Shown here: positions 1 through 11,166 of the stretch, one piece after another | Numbering within the stretch: the stretch's first letter is position 1 | Layout: every line of letters begins with the position of its first letter | The notes under the pieces: model-generated | What the model saw: only the letters and a program-made list of their open reading frames with translations | Databases searched by the model: none | What the model was told of the DNA's origin: nothing | Made by a program: the position numbers and the translations under genes | DNA from: Neoechinorhynchus agilis | Lineage: Eukaryota > Acanthocephala | NCBI GenBank assembly: GCA_051530055.1 | Contig: CM121341.1 | Span: 14,942,001 to 15,006,000 of the forward strand | Direction: 5' to 3' | DNA length: 64,000 nt

Positions 1-1002
1 GGAGTTACTTCATTCGTTGTCGACCATCATGGTCGAATTTGTGTATCCAATAACAGATCGGAAATTGAAGCGATACGGTGCCATAATGATCCTGGGAAAT
101 GTAGAAATTGGTGCAATGGAACAGAACGTATCGATTGTGTTTGTCCATTTATTGGACATAAGGTCAGGCGATTGGATGGTAGATTTATATGTGAACTAAA
201 TGAAGGATCGCCATGTGGCACACATAAAGCCCGTTTCTTAAATCGTATTCTACATTGCCCACCAAGCACAGAATGCATTCAGAACGAATGCAAACGAAGT
301 CTAAGCGGACGGTCTAACGAACGCATTTACGATAGTAATACCGGTTTTGTCGGATCATTTGGAGATCATATTATTCTCATAAAGACATTTATAGTTATAT
401 TATGTATTATTCTGGTTTTCGTGTTCATTGCACTTGTTTTGGCTATGTGTAAACTACGACGAAGAAAATCCGCGAGTCAAATGAGCCCGTTGTACCCTTC
501 CATGGATCAAGACAGTGTACTTAGTAAGGGATTCAGCCCACTAGAAGAACGAATATCTACTAATAGTTCGAATACAGACTTTGGACATTTAGCAAACGTT
601 CGGAACTTTACCTTCTCAACCGTCGACTCTAGGCTCAACCCACACGTTCAAAATCCAATGGGATGGCTCACTCCAAATCCAATCGGTATTAATCTAGACA
701 ATCGTATAAATCAAAATGAAAGACGCCGAAGAAAAGGTAACAGTTGTACAAGAAGTTTTAAACATCAAAATCCATGTCCTCCATGGTGCATGGCCAACGA
801 TGCCGTAATCGCTCAGCTCGAGAGAACATTTATTCACAATAGACGGAATGGTACTGCACGAAACAGTCCACATCGAAACTGCGATGAAGGATACGTAACT
901 GACGAAGTCCGACTGCATAACGAACAAAACTCCAAAGCAGATTCACCAAGTTGTCCTATTGTTAAAAGATTGAGCAATGGAGATGTAACCATCTCCGCAT
1001 GA
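1..1002 (+). CDS. C-terminal part of a single-pass membrane protein with a Cys-rich ectodomain
   Basis: The frame is open from base 1 to the TGA at 1000-1002, so the gene starts before the window and 333 residues are visible. The first ~110 residues are cysteine-rich (CHNDPGKC, DCVCP, CELNEGSPCG, ECIQNECKR), resembling EGF-like or other small disulfide modules. Residues ~121-150 are one long hydrophobic stretch (IVILCIILVFVFIALVLAM) followed by the basic stop-transfer KLRRRK. The remaining ~180 residues are hydrophilic and Ser/Asn/Arg-rich, as in a cytoplasmic tail. I infer a type I surface protein or receptor with outside-to-inside order. I do not recognise the family. An in-frame TTG at 172 is not a plausible start because the Cys-rich part continues upstream. 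Confidence 0.7.
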   Translation, partial: GVTSFVVDHHGRICVSNNRSEIEAIRCHNDPGKCRNWCNGTERIDCVCPFIGHKVRRLDGRFICELNEGSPCGTHKARFLNRILHCPPSTECIQNECKRSLSGRSNERIYDSNTGFVGSFGDHIILIKTFIVILCIILVFVFIALVLAMCKLRRRKSASQMSPLYPSMDQDSVLSKGFSPLEERISTNSSNTDFGHLANVRNFTFSTVDSRLNPHVQNPMGWLTPNPIGINLDNRINQNERRRRKGNSCTRSFKHQNPCPPWCMANDAVIAQLERTFIHNRRNGTARNSPHRNCDEGYVTDEVRLHNEQNSKADSPSCPIVKRLSNGDVTISA

Positions 1003-2064
1003 AATTCGCTTAACTCATTTCTATAAATATGTGAATGTATTAAATTGGGATTTATTGCGTTGCGAATCAAATTTTTCGTTTTTTTATGAAATTATTGCTT
1101 AATCATAGAAGCCATGCATTTTATTGTCAGTGATATTTGTTTCGTAACGTAACAAAAAATTGAAAATTATAACGCTTAGGGTGCGCACTAACTTAAGAGG
1201 TTTAGAAAAACCTATCCATTAGCGATACCAGCAATATCGCTTTGTGGTTTTTAAATAATAAATAGCTCAACAGCAGAATTAGGCGCTTACTTCTAAGAAT
1301 TGAACGTTACTTTTAAAAGGCATTAAAATCACAAATGCAACAAAAAGATATTCGTAATCAACTTTTACAATCACGGATTCTAGGATTAATACTCTCGGGA
1401 ATCGACGGTCCCGCGCACCCGAGTCAAGGCTACCAACTTAGATACCCCCACCACATCTATTTTTAGATGCTTGAGAAGGAGGCTGAGGCCTTGAAAATTC
1501 GCAAGGTTGACTTCAATAAAACTCGAGTGTGTTACAATTCGCCATTGAGAATACACATCCACTCGAGGAACAAGTGATAAACCAATTGCATAATCTTTAA
1601 GCTAAATGTCTAAAGTACTTATTAAATATAATTCTTTTTGTGTTTGACAGCTGACACTGCCGTTTGCATAAAAACAATCAAACTGTCAAATTAACCACAA
1701 CGCAATGCAGAATGCCAAGGTCAGAATCTGATTACACATAATTTCTAAATTGTCTTATAAGGCATAAAGACGTTAACACAGCATGACATTCGTCCAGAAA
1801 TACATTAATATTGGTAATCGTTAAATTCGCGCGGAAATTTTAAGTTAAGCTTGAAAACGACAAACGTTATTACAATCGTGTTTCACAAATGCCTGCCAAC
1901 AATTATCATTTAATTTTACATCTTAAACATTTATCATTACTTTATAAAAAACGATTAAATACTATAAGGTAACATAAGTAATGCATTGTTTATATCTATT
2001 AGCAGCAGATGATGATCGATTCTTTTAAAAATAGCATTCGATAATTCACGCAACGAATATATAG
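1003..2064. other. intergenic, no gene seen
   Basis: AT-rich sequence downstream of the membrane-protein gene. I see no long frame, RNA gene or repeat with a copy elsewhere in the window. It ends where the LINE fragment begins. Confidence 0.5.
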
Positions 2065-3325
2065 GTAGAGGGCGAAACGAGCGAGGGGGGATGAAAAAGG
2101 TTGGGGTTCCGGGTGTTTACTAGGGACGAGTATTTAGAGATGAGGGAAGAAAATTGTGGAGGGGGTTGAGGTGGGCGTCGAGGGGAGGGAGTGAAGTCCC
2201 GCATATTCTCGCTGCTCTCTTGTGGACGGTTTCGAGGGAATGGATAGCATTGGCGGAAAGGGCGAGGAAAGTGGGGTAGGCGTATGTAAGGATAGGAAGG
2301 ATGGTAGAAAGATAAAAGTGGGCAAGGTGTTCAGGGGATACGCCGTGACGCCGGAGGAGTTTGAGAAGGTAAAGACGAGGGTTTGCTTTAGAGAGGGTCA
2401 ATGAAATGTGGGCATCCCATTTAAGGTTTTCTTGTAAAATCAGGCCCAGTATTCGGAGAGAAGAGGAGCGTTGGATGGGGAGAAGGGGAGGAGCGGGGAT
2501 AAGATTGCGTTTGGAAATGTGGGGGACAAGCTCAAAAGATTTGGATAAATTTAGGGAGAGGTTTAGGGCGGAGAGCGAAGAAATGAGATGGTTGAGCTCG
2601 TCCATGGTTGTGGTGCTGAACTGGAATCTAAGCTGCGCACAAGCGTATCGTAGATGCAGAGGAGGGCATCAGAACAGGAGTAATTGGGGCGGAAAGCGAA
2701 TTGGGAAGGGGAGATGTTTTTGAGGAAGAAGGGAAGTAGGCGGGTTTTAAAACATTTTTCTAAGATTTTAGAGAAAGGTGAGAGGATAGAGATGGGACGA
2801 AAGGATGTGGGGGAAATCGGTTTACACAGGCTTCCTTAAGACACGATTTGAAAGAGCCCAGGAGAAAGCTAAGGTTCGTCATGTGCGTTAGTGGATCGAT
2901 AAGTTCCGGGATGATGAAACGAATGGCCCAAGTTGACATAGTCGAATTGGGGGAAGAATGGCTGGGGCATGTATGAATGGGCGGGTCAGAAAGTGAGAAG
3001 GGGGGTTGGGACAATGGAGGGGAAGTTTGGGGAGGGGAGAGATGCGAAAGGGGTGGATCTGCCAATACCAGTACATTTTTTATTTCACGCCACCAGTTTC
3101 GATTGGGAACGGACGAGAGACGAGATGAGAGGAATACTTTGCGGGCTATACGGATGCGTTTGGTCAGTGTGGGGTGGAGGGAGGGGTAAGCGGGCTTGCC
3201 TGACCGGAAAGCTTTGGTGACCTGGATTTGAAGGGTTTTTAGAAAAGGCGAGAACCATGGAGGGTCGCGGTTCGAGATTCGTATTATTTTGCGAAAAAAG
3301 GAGGCCTTCATCACAGATTAGATCA
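2065..3325 (-). mobile_element. CR1/Jockey-type LINE fragment, 5'-truncated and internally deleted
   Basis: Read on the minus strand this matches the longer LINE at 30850-34436. It opens near the pre-RT motif NRDPPWFSPFLKT (~3280) and closes with the RT thumb/C-terminal part (RILGLILQENLKWDAHIS, LPILTYAYPTFLALS). Compared with the long copy, about 340 bp between the motif-1 region (near 2620) and the MDELNHLISSL stretch (near 2605) is missing. That interval holds the catalytic RT motifs, so this copy cannot encode an active RT. The endonuclease and ORF1 are absent. The 3' end stops at ~2065, short of the long copy's end. Several frames are needed to follow it, so it is an old, dead copy. Confidence 0.88.
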
Positions 3326-4183
3326 AAACTGTGATTTGACGGAACTTGCCCTTCGCTTTTTATTTCTCCGATTCTATCACTGAATTTCTGTTCCAATGGC
3401 TCTCCTGTCGACCATATATTAATCAAGTTTGTCGTCCATGTCTTTGGATGTAATAAATTGCTTTGGAAAACGAACGAATCTATTACTATTGGAATATGTC
3501 ACGTTCACTACGCTACTTCCTTCTAACCGCGAATTTGTAAACCTGTTCGATAAAAGGATAACCATTTGCTCTTTAGTTTCTTAACTCAACCTTCGGAGCT
3601 ACTAAATGAGTCGCATCGCGACGAAAGCGTCTCCGATTGCGACGGATTTTTCGGTCAGTTCGTTCATTGAGACTCGGTTACGGTAAATGATCTCTACTGC
3701 GAGATGATGATCATGATATTCAACGCATTCGCCGAGGGCACGGTCTGCAAATTTTACGCGGAAATAAACTTCTATTACGTCCTGATAAACTTCGAAGCCG
3801 TCTAGATATTCGTTAATTCGGACGATCGGAATGAGACTTTTACAATTTGATTGCTCTTTCTTACTCCTGTGTAAATCATAAGCGTTTCTGCTGGTAGATA
3901 TTTGAAAGTTCGTGAAACGCGCTTTTGGCTTCTAAAAGCTTTTCGGTCGGATCAATGGTTGATAGAATGTTAAATAATTTATTGAGTGCGTAAACATCAT
4001 TGTGCTGAAAGTTTATCAATTAGGCTACGTTATTTGCAACAAGAAATAACACAAGCTGCAAACATTTGTGAACTTAATATTAACTGTGTTTAACGGTCGA
4101 ACCGACGTTGTTCAAAAATGTTCTAGAATAACCGAGTGAATAGATAAAAGAAAGTATTGAAGCGACTTACACCAATCGGAAAA
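3326..4183. other. intergenic; a richer-GC stretch at 3600-3840 with only short frames
   Basis: Upstream of the secreted-protein gene. Bases ~3600-3840 have coding-like composition and short open frames on the plus strand (including one of 26 codons starting with ATG at 3607) but no extended frame. It may be a decayed exon; I could not identify it. Confidence 0.3.
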
Positions 4184-4534
4184 ATGAAAATCTTTCTCAC
4201 TTTTGTTGCTCTTCTCTCCGTGGTTGCGGCCGTTCAGAAACGAGGGGCTTACGAGGCAGCTTCTCCCTCCGAACTCACAACGTTCGTCCGTGAGGTGGCG
4301 TGGGCAATGACCTCGAGAACTTGTGGAGTAGAGATCGCTAATCTTCCACCGACTCTTAAGAACGGACAGACTCTTGTTATTCAGTTCAAAGTTACCAGCC
4401 CAGTCATCGCAGACATGGTTTATGAAATGGAAGTCGACGTTGAACCAGCAAGATTTGTTCTCCTAAGTCTAACGTACGTTAATCCACAGCTTTACAAAGT
4501 CGTCGATGCGTCTTGTCCTAAAGGATCGCAATGA
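4184..4534 (+). CDS. small secreted protein, 116 aa
   Basis: I chose the ATG at 4184 because it begins a textbook signal peptide (MKIFLTFVALLSVVAAV); the frame runs further upstream only to a TTG at 4157. The mature part is ~95 residues with two cysteines (RTCGVE and DASCPKG), likely one disulfide, and alternating hydrophobic residues suggesting a small beta-rich fold (LVIQFKVTSPVIADMVYEMEVDV). The stop is TGA at 4532-4534 and an AATAAA lies near 4705. The size and strand-rich look recall cystatin-like or netrin-like (OB) folds, but the cystatin QxVxG motif is absent, so I assign no family. It faces another small secreted protein tail to tail. Confidence 0.7.
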   Translation: MKIFLTFVALLSVVAAVQKRGAYEAASPSELTTFVREVAWAMTSRTCGVEIANLPPTLKNGQTLVIQFKVTSPVIADMVYEMEVDVEPARFVLLSLTYVNPQLYKVVDASCPKGSQ

Positions 4535-4953
4535 ATCCGAAGATGTAAAAGTGACTAGTTTGAATATGCCATAGATTAGTACTTATCGCTTAAACATAAA
4601 TTTTATTCGTTACTTGGGAGCGGTGAATTAAATTGATTCTTTGATATAAAATTTTTCCCAACTTCCACATACTCATGGATTTTATCTTTAAGATTATTTT
4701 TAACAATAAAGCTAAAATTATGTATTTCTCACCAAATTTTTGTTTTTTAAACCACTTCTCCGCATGTTAAGAACTGTGATATCTGTAGTATAGCTATAAA
4801 AAAATGGATAAATCATATTGGGTTTTCGGTTATCCGAAAAAATCTCGCGTCCGAATTGTGACTGTTCCTAATAAATTCCGATAAACGAAGTTCTACTGTG
4901 TTTTATAATTTGCTACGACCGTTTTTTTGCGGAAAATGCTCACTTTTACAAAA

Positions 4954-5298
4954 TTATTCAGTGAGTTCATAATGTCTTGAGAACAAAAAGTTTCGCGTTA
5001 AAGCAGTGGTCGGTCCACATCCACAAGTGACTTTGTAAGACTGACAAGGCGAACAGACGGAGCATCTGAGAAATCGAATTTCTTTAAGAGTTCCGTTCTT
5101 CACTTCATCGAAAGCTGCAGCTTTCGGGTTTAACAAAAGGCATGGGCATCCAAGATCGATGAGCCCTTTTAGCTCCATTGTCGTGAGTGAAGTTTCCGAA
5201 TCATCGTTAGCAACTGCAATGGAACGGATAAAAACGAGAATCGCGAAAAGAGCGAGCATTGTTGGCGGTTTGAATATGTACGGCGATAAGGATCTCAT
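4954..5298 (-). CDS. small secreted cysteine-rich protein, ~100-114 aa
   Basis: The frame starts at the ATG at 5298 and has a second Met at residue 14 that begins a strong signal peptide (MLALFAILVFIRSIAVA), so the true start may be the ATG at 5259. The mature part has seven cysteines in compact pairs (GCPCLLL, RCSVCSPC, VTCGCGP), implying a disulfide-bonded fold. I recognise no family. It is convergent with the secreted-protein gene at 4184-4534, with ~420 bp between stops. Confidence 0.6.
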   Translation of the reverse strand: MRSLSPYIFKPPTMLALFAILVFIRSIAVANDDSETSLTTMELKGLIDLGCPCLLLNPKAAAFDEVKNGTLKEIRFLRCSVCSPCQSYKVTCGCGPTTALTRNFLFSRHYELTE

Positions 5299-5844
5299 CT
5301 CGCCTATTACAAAACATGGATTTTTGATCGAAAAACTTATGAAGTATTTAAGACTTTACCAAAACGAGAAATTTAAAATCGTGCAACACAATTAAATCTA
5401 CCATTTTCGCAAAATGATAGGCCAGGATTCAACAATTGAAGGTAGGATAGTCTTCCTATGATTCAGCGATAATTTTAATATTTATTAAATATATTCTACA
5501 AACGTGAAAAATAAGTAGCGACTGTTGATAAAGCAGGCTATTTATTTGCCTTGACACTTAAATACATCTCGTAATTCTGCCCTTACATTACTCATTACTT
5601 TCACTCTCAATCGCTTTGATATTTTCATCGAATATTAATTGAACAATTTGCGACAAGAGTTTTGGCTAGTCGACAAGCTAGCTTTTTATTGGTGATCGAT
5701 CCAAAGCTATGAAGAGCAGAAGCAATTAATCAATGTAGCTAACTAAATTTTAGTGCCGTGTTTCAAGGTTGCACATACGAGTTCCTCTGATTTTCAGCGC
5801 ATATAAGAAGAAATTTATAAAAGTGATTTTTATTTCAGATATTG

Positions 5845-6818
5845 CCCATTTACTAACGTTTTCGAGAAGTCGCCAAAAGAAAGTTCGCTGGTTTTCGGTA
5901 GAATTTGGTTAAAATTTTGACCTCAAAATTATTTTAGAAAATCATCTAACGGTCGCTTAATGTTCGACTCCGCTTTTTAAGAACATGTTGTCGTACGACT
6001 CGTCTGTAGCTCGTTTCCGAGTTTTCACTGTCATATTTTCTCCTTAGACCCTTAAGATTATTTTATACTGTCGTTACGCTGCGATTGAAAAACTGGGAGA
6101 AATAATTTTCCTTCTGCTTATTGTTCGCTATTCAATCAATCATTTTTTTGAAATCTACGACTCGCAAATTTACTTTGTAGCCAGTGGTAGATTGTGCAAC
6201 TCTCCGAAATTATCGTTTACTAAAGTCCAGTCAGACTTTCGCGCCAACACAGAGCATTGTTCTAAGCTCTACATACAGTTTCATCCTAGTTTCTTAGTTT
6301 GAAAAGTCCATGAATGCTCCAGATACAGAGATGCCTTCCCATTTACTAACGTTATCGAGAAGTAGCCAAAAGAAAGTTCGCTGGTTTTCGGTAGAATTTG
6401 GCTAAATATTTGACCTCAAAATTATTTTAGAAAATCATCTAACGGTCGCCTAATGTTCGACCCGCTTTTTAAAAACATGTTGTCGCACGACTCATCTGTA
6501 GCTCGTTTCCGAGTTTTCACTGTCATATTTTCTGCTTAGACCCTTAAGATTATTTTATACTGTCGTTACGCTGCGATTGAGAAACTGGGAGAAATAATTT
6601 TCCTTCTGCTTATTGTTCGCTATTCAATCAATCTTTTTTTTGAAATCTACGACTCGCAAATTTACTTTGTAGCTAGTGGTAGATTGTGCAACTCTCCGAA
6701 ATTATCGTTTACTAAAGTCCAATCAGACTTTTTCGCGCCAACATAAAGCATTGTTCTAAGCTCTACATACAGTTTCATCCTAGTTTCTAAGTTTGAAAAG
6801 TCCATGAATGCTCCATAT
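5845..6818. repeat. tandem duplication, two ~490-bp units
   Basis: The block starting CCCATTTACTAACGTT at 5845 recurs from 6338, a period of 493 bp, and runs to about 6818. The copies differ by scattered substitutions and 1-2 base indels (for example TTTCTCC versus TTTCTGC), roughly 95 percent identical by eye. No open frame spans either copy, so this is non-coding. Confidence 0.9.
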
Positions 6819-7682
6819 ATTTCTAAAGGTACACAACTTTTGTTTTATATCGCAACGCATGTTTAAAAGAGCAGAACAACGATAAATTTTTACATATATT
6901 TCGACGTTAATTAGTTAGTGAATGTGGCATTAAACATGAGCGGTATATTGAAGCCCAATTGAGCTTTACCCTAATTTGTAAAATCTGAGAACAAATCTCA
7001 TTAAATGCAGGTGCTATTGCCCCTCATTGACATTTTATGACTTTATGATATTGTTTTTATATCTGGTTAGAAGCTGATTTTCCTTTTAAAGGGCGTAAGT
7101 GGTCGAGCGGGTCCCAAAAATACAGTTATTTTTGATTAGTTACTTTAAGGTTTGAATAGGGCACTGTGATGCACTCGATGTAATAATAAAGAAACGTAGC
7201 TGAAAAGATACCTTTCATGTCGTTTTCATATATCTTTTAACGTCTTTATTAATTTTTGTGCGTGTACCCTCGTATGTAACTCCCGGCAATCTGTTTTAGT
7301 ATATGTGGGTCTGACATGGAGTTCTTCGTATGGGACCAATATTGAACTTCGAGTATATCGAGGGAATTTTCTCCATAAGAAGGAGCACTTGCATAATTCC
7401 CGTATTCTTTTTTATTACCTAGACACAAACGAGCACAATATATCTGCATTATCCAGGTTTCATACTCCATTCAGCTTCTCTTTGAACTGACAAGAATGGG
7501 AGCTTTAGAAGGTGGATACATCAACTTTAATCCCAAGGCAGTCTACCGGCAAACGTAGTTAAGATGTCCGCGCCTCGGAAATGAGGCATGAAGTCGGTGC
7601 CGCGCCTTTCATTCCCACCCAAGGAACAAATGAAAACTTGCGAATACTCATAATGTACAGATATTTAGTAAAACAAAAATTT
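6819..7682. other. intergenic; one weak 73-codon ORF
   Basis: It holds an ATG-initiated minus-strand frame at 7470-7249 (73 aa, no recognisable domain) overlapped by a plus-strand frame. Neither has supporting context, so I do not call a gene. The region is downstream of the SIX gene. Confidence 0.35.
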
Positions 7683-9405
7683 TCAAACTCTACTGGTAGT
7701 TGTCAATTTACGCTTTTGTCCAGCCAACAATGATTGGTTGTATGTGGGATAGTACGTGAATTGGTCAACCATCTGACGGCCAAATGAAACGTAATCGTGG
7801 TTTGATGCCGGGTAATTTTGTTGAATTGGATATTGTTCTTGGTTGTGACGCTGATATGATTGATTGGTGCGAATATTTTCATTTGGAGTTTCGTCGATCC
7901 TTAAATCTGACAAGTCTGATGAATTCGATCTAAACGAGCAAGAGGGAGAATTAAATCCCATCGGTGTTTTCAAATCAGTCAACTGATTAATCGTAGATTG
8001 CTTGCTCAATTAACACCCCCGTGGCAAACTGCCGGTTTCTTTTGATTTGATTAAATCCAAGCGAATATGCCAATGTTGTTCTTTCAATAATGTATACACA
8101 ATCAATTGAGATCAAAAGATTTTTAGCCGGGACCATGGAAACCGCCCTTAATTTAGAGATAAGTAAAAATTATTAGCTGAATGGCTTATTGAGATTATCG
8201 CTACCGATTAAAAAATTAATATTTTAAGCAAAAACTACGAATTAAAGCCTTCAGGATTTTAGCCAATCAAAATTTACGTGGCACAGCAGACGATTTCGAG
8301 TGTGCGTATTGCGCTTTAAAATTTATTAAGTGAGTCAATAATACAAATTAGTCCCGAAACCGAAAAATTACAACGGCAATTGATTGACAGCCTCTTGATT
8401 CAGCGAAAAATGATACATATTATGTGAAAATTGAGCATATTTGAGAGGTGGGCGGGTAATAAAAAATTGGACTAAGTAAATAATTGCCTCTTGTGAGTGA
8501 GAGAATAAGGGACACATGTGTAATTGATTCCCGCCCCGCCAACTAATGGATTTCGCGACACCTGCCTTCTCCTATGCCACGAAATAAACATCAATTAATT
8601 TCGCTGTAGGGCAAAAGAAATGAGGGAGTGTGTAATGGTTGTTCGGCCATTTATTCTTAAAATAAACTAACCTTCCGTGCTTTCGATTCGCTGCTCGGTC
8701 TCTTTGTCGCCTATTCTTAAACCAATTGGTAACTTGAGTCGTTGTCAAGTCGGTTGTTTGTGCCAAATCTTGTTTTTGCTGTTGAGTCGGGTATTTACAA
8801 CTTCTATAAAACTCGCGTAAAATCGACCTGGATCGTTCTTTAAAGCAATAACTGGTTTCCTCGCCATCCCAGATTGTTCTTGGAAGTGGATATTTACGTC
8901 TTATTCGGTATTTTGTTACTGGATTGGCGTCTACCTTTTTTTCATTCATCCACTCAATGTAGTGGGCTTCCATCCACAATTCCTGAAGAATGCAATGATA
9001 TTTTTGATCGAACTCATAGCTTTGCAGAAGTTGATACAAGCGTTGAAAATTACCCGTTCTGAACTGTGCGTGAGCTTTCGCAACCAGAAATATTTCACAT
9101 TGCCGCAAATGTTCTTCCATTTCAGATTTGAGGGATTCCACAAATTCAACAAGTCTCTTAATATCATCTACTTGTAATAAGACCTCACAAATGCACACCA
9201 CTTGTTCCGGTGTAAAATTTATTGAAGTCAGGGGTGGTGCGGGAATGGCCGTGTTGGATCCAATGTCATCATTGTAGTCTAACATTTCGCTGCACACAAA
9301 GGGAGGAGATATCTTTCCAGTGCACAGAGTAACTTTATCGCTCCTTCTCGTTTGGTGTCGGTAATTTAAGGACCCACCCGAGCTTACAGACATACGCATT
9401 TCCAT
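7683..9405 (-). CDS. six1/2: SIX1/2-class homeobox transcription factor, two exons
   Basis: Exon 1 runs 9405-8672 and exon 2 runs 8004-7683; the 667-nt intron has donor AAG|GTTAGT (8671) and an acceptor TTGAG| before 8004. Both sides are phase 2, giving 351 aa. Residues ~62-175 are the SIX domain ([14 protein letters not shown] ... [15 protein letters not shown]). Residues ~179-239 are the homeodomain, with [11 protein letters not shown] and the recognition helix [27 protein letters not shown] and RQRDRAA point to SIX1/2 (sine oculis, nematode ceh-33/34) rather than SIX3/6 or SIX4/5. Exon 2 gives a Ser/Asn/Gln-rich tail typical of the class. In the family these act with Eya-type coactivators in head, sensory and muscle development. 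The ATG at 9405 is the first in the open frame; a 5' exon is possible. Confidence 0.9.
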
Positions 9406-10152
9406 AAGGAAGCGAATGCTGCAATCTGATTGGCTGCTAATATTTCTTTTTTGTTTACTCAACGAAGAGTTGGGAGATCAGGGAGACGAAAGTAAAGTCT
9501 CTATGTTAATTAAAGTCGTAAGAACTTAGAAGTTAAGAATTTTCAAGGAAGCAATAAAGACTATAGGATAACTGAATATTTAGTGTATTAAATCATGCCA
9601 AGTATAATCAACTTTCGGCACGAAATCAAGAATTTGCCAGGAGTAATGATTTAGCAATGATAACAAATGAATTCGCCTTCTCAAAAAATTATGCTACTGA
9701 GTTAGCAGTATCATAAAGAAATCAGTTTTTTTATTGAATTGGAATACGCGATCGGTATCGCATTAGTATATGCTACTCACGCTAGAAAAATAAGGAAACA
9801 CTTTTGAAATACAAAAATTGTTGCAAAAAATTATTGTATTTCCAAATTATTTTGTGTTGTGAGCCCGATTTTTATTCAATTAGCAAATTATAGTTTCATT
9901 TACTTTTTAGTTTACGATTATCACAAATGCTTATAACCCAAGAATTATAGAAATCCTCGAGGATGTTTACTAATTGCAAAGGCGTGGTGGCTTAAGGCCA
10001 AAACTCTGCAAAACTAAAAATTAGCATCTAAATAGACATAATATAAAACTAAGGTTTCTCATTACTGTTCTGTCTTGTCAAAAAATTGACATTGTAATTT
10101 AATACAACTAGGCCCATAGTGCCCACTGCAAACATTAAACAACTATGTAGAT
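9406..10152. other. intergenic between SIX1/2 and the next minus-strand gene
   Basis: AT-rich with no recognisable coding or repeat element. It probably contains the SIX1/2 promoter, but I see no clear core element. Confidence 0.4.
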
Positions 10153-10731
10153 TTAAACGAATTGTCTGACGCGGTTTCTCAGCATATCCTTGAATGATCG
10201 ATCATTATAAATCTTTTCAAAGAACTCGAACCTTTGCTCTAAATCGTCTCGCATTGTCATTGCCGCTTTATTGCGATCTTCTTCTGCACTTAAAGCCAAA
10301 GACGTTTCGATGCTGTTCAACATACAAGCAGCCATTAGACCAAAGACAAGTTCGTAAACGACATCGGCCGAAGCTTCGTCGATTCGACCATATCCTTCAA
10401 TTATATCGGCTATGACGTCTATCAGTGATTCGTTGGTCGTATGGAAACGGAGCGCACAAAGAAGAAGGTCGACTATCACACAAGTGTAACGGACATGCGC
10501 AAAGTGCCCAACACATAAATCATCCGCGGTTTGTGGGATCTTGTCTACTCGAAGGTGGACTGTATCGACACCAAACGCTAAATGGCCTATGACTTTGTGG
10601 CAATAGGACAAATCAATCTTATCGAGAAGTTCAATGCTTGTCATGAGCATAGAACGACGATTGTCGTCTGAAATCGTAAACAAACGATTGAGTAGCATTT
10701 CTTTGTCACGCTTCACGGATTTGTCTGTCAT
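10153..10731 (-). CDS. unrecognised helical protein, 192 aa
   Basis: A single ATG-initiated frame (ATG at 10731) closes at 10153. The composition is that of a soluble, mainly alpha-helical protein, with hydrophobic helices (VRYTCVIVDLLLCALRF, VVYELVFGLMAACML) and a charged C-terminus (LEQRFEFFEKIYNDRSFKD). No signal peptide, no convincing membrane topology and no catalytic motif are visible. Length and codon use suggest a real gene. It is co-oriented with the genes at 11167 and 12068. Function unknown. Confidence 0.6.
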   Translation of the reverse strand: MTDKSVKRDKEMLLNRLFTISDDNRRSMLMTSIELLDKIDLSYCHKVIGHLAFGVDTVHLRVDKIPQTADDLCVGHFAHVRYTCVIVDLLLCALRFHTTNESLIDVIADIIEGYGRIDEASADVVYELVFGLMAACMLNSIETSLALSAEEDRNKAAMTMRDDLEQRFEFFEKIYNDRSFKDMLRNRVRQFV

Positions 10732-11166
10732 GTAATGAAGTTCGAGTTCATTTACGAAATCAGCTTTTATAGCAGACGATTTCGAGCAGGAATGTAAAAA
10801 ATGCGAGAGGGATATAAATTGCGTTTATGAGTTTTATTACGATAAAAAATAGATTGCTTAAAAGGTCATGAGAGCAGAAATTACCAATCGGATCTGTAGA
10901 AAACTCGAATAAAACAGAGGTCCTTTTTAATTTAAATCAACTAGAGAAATGTTGATGCGAACTTTGATGGACATTTTGGTCGCAATTTACAAAGCGCGAA
11001 TAAAATTTCGAGCACGTTAAAATCATTCAAGAAATTGGTTGTTGACCACATAGAATGTTGGTTTACTTTTACGAAGTAACGATTTTAAAATAAAAAGTGT
11101 TAAGTTAAGGATTTATAAATACTATTTTTGATACGCTTACAGCATTTACAAAAAAATCCTAAGGAA
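10732..11166. other. intergenic, nothing recognised
   Basis: AT-rich spacer between two minus-strand genes; no repeat or RNA gene seen. Confidence 0.4.

Noticed and set aside
172-1002. Gene start at 172
   Set aside because: The codon is TTG, and the same frame is open with Cys-rich sequence back to base 1, so the gene starts before the window.
4184-4534. Cystatin
   Set aside because: Size and secretion fit, but the QxVxG loop and the cystatin disulfide spacing are absent.
7249-7490. Small overlapping frames on both strands
   Set aside because: No domain, signal peptide, repeat or splice support for either.
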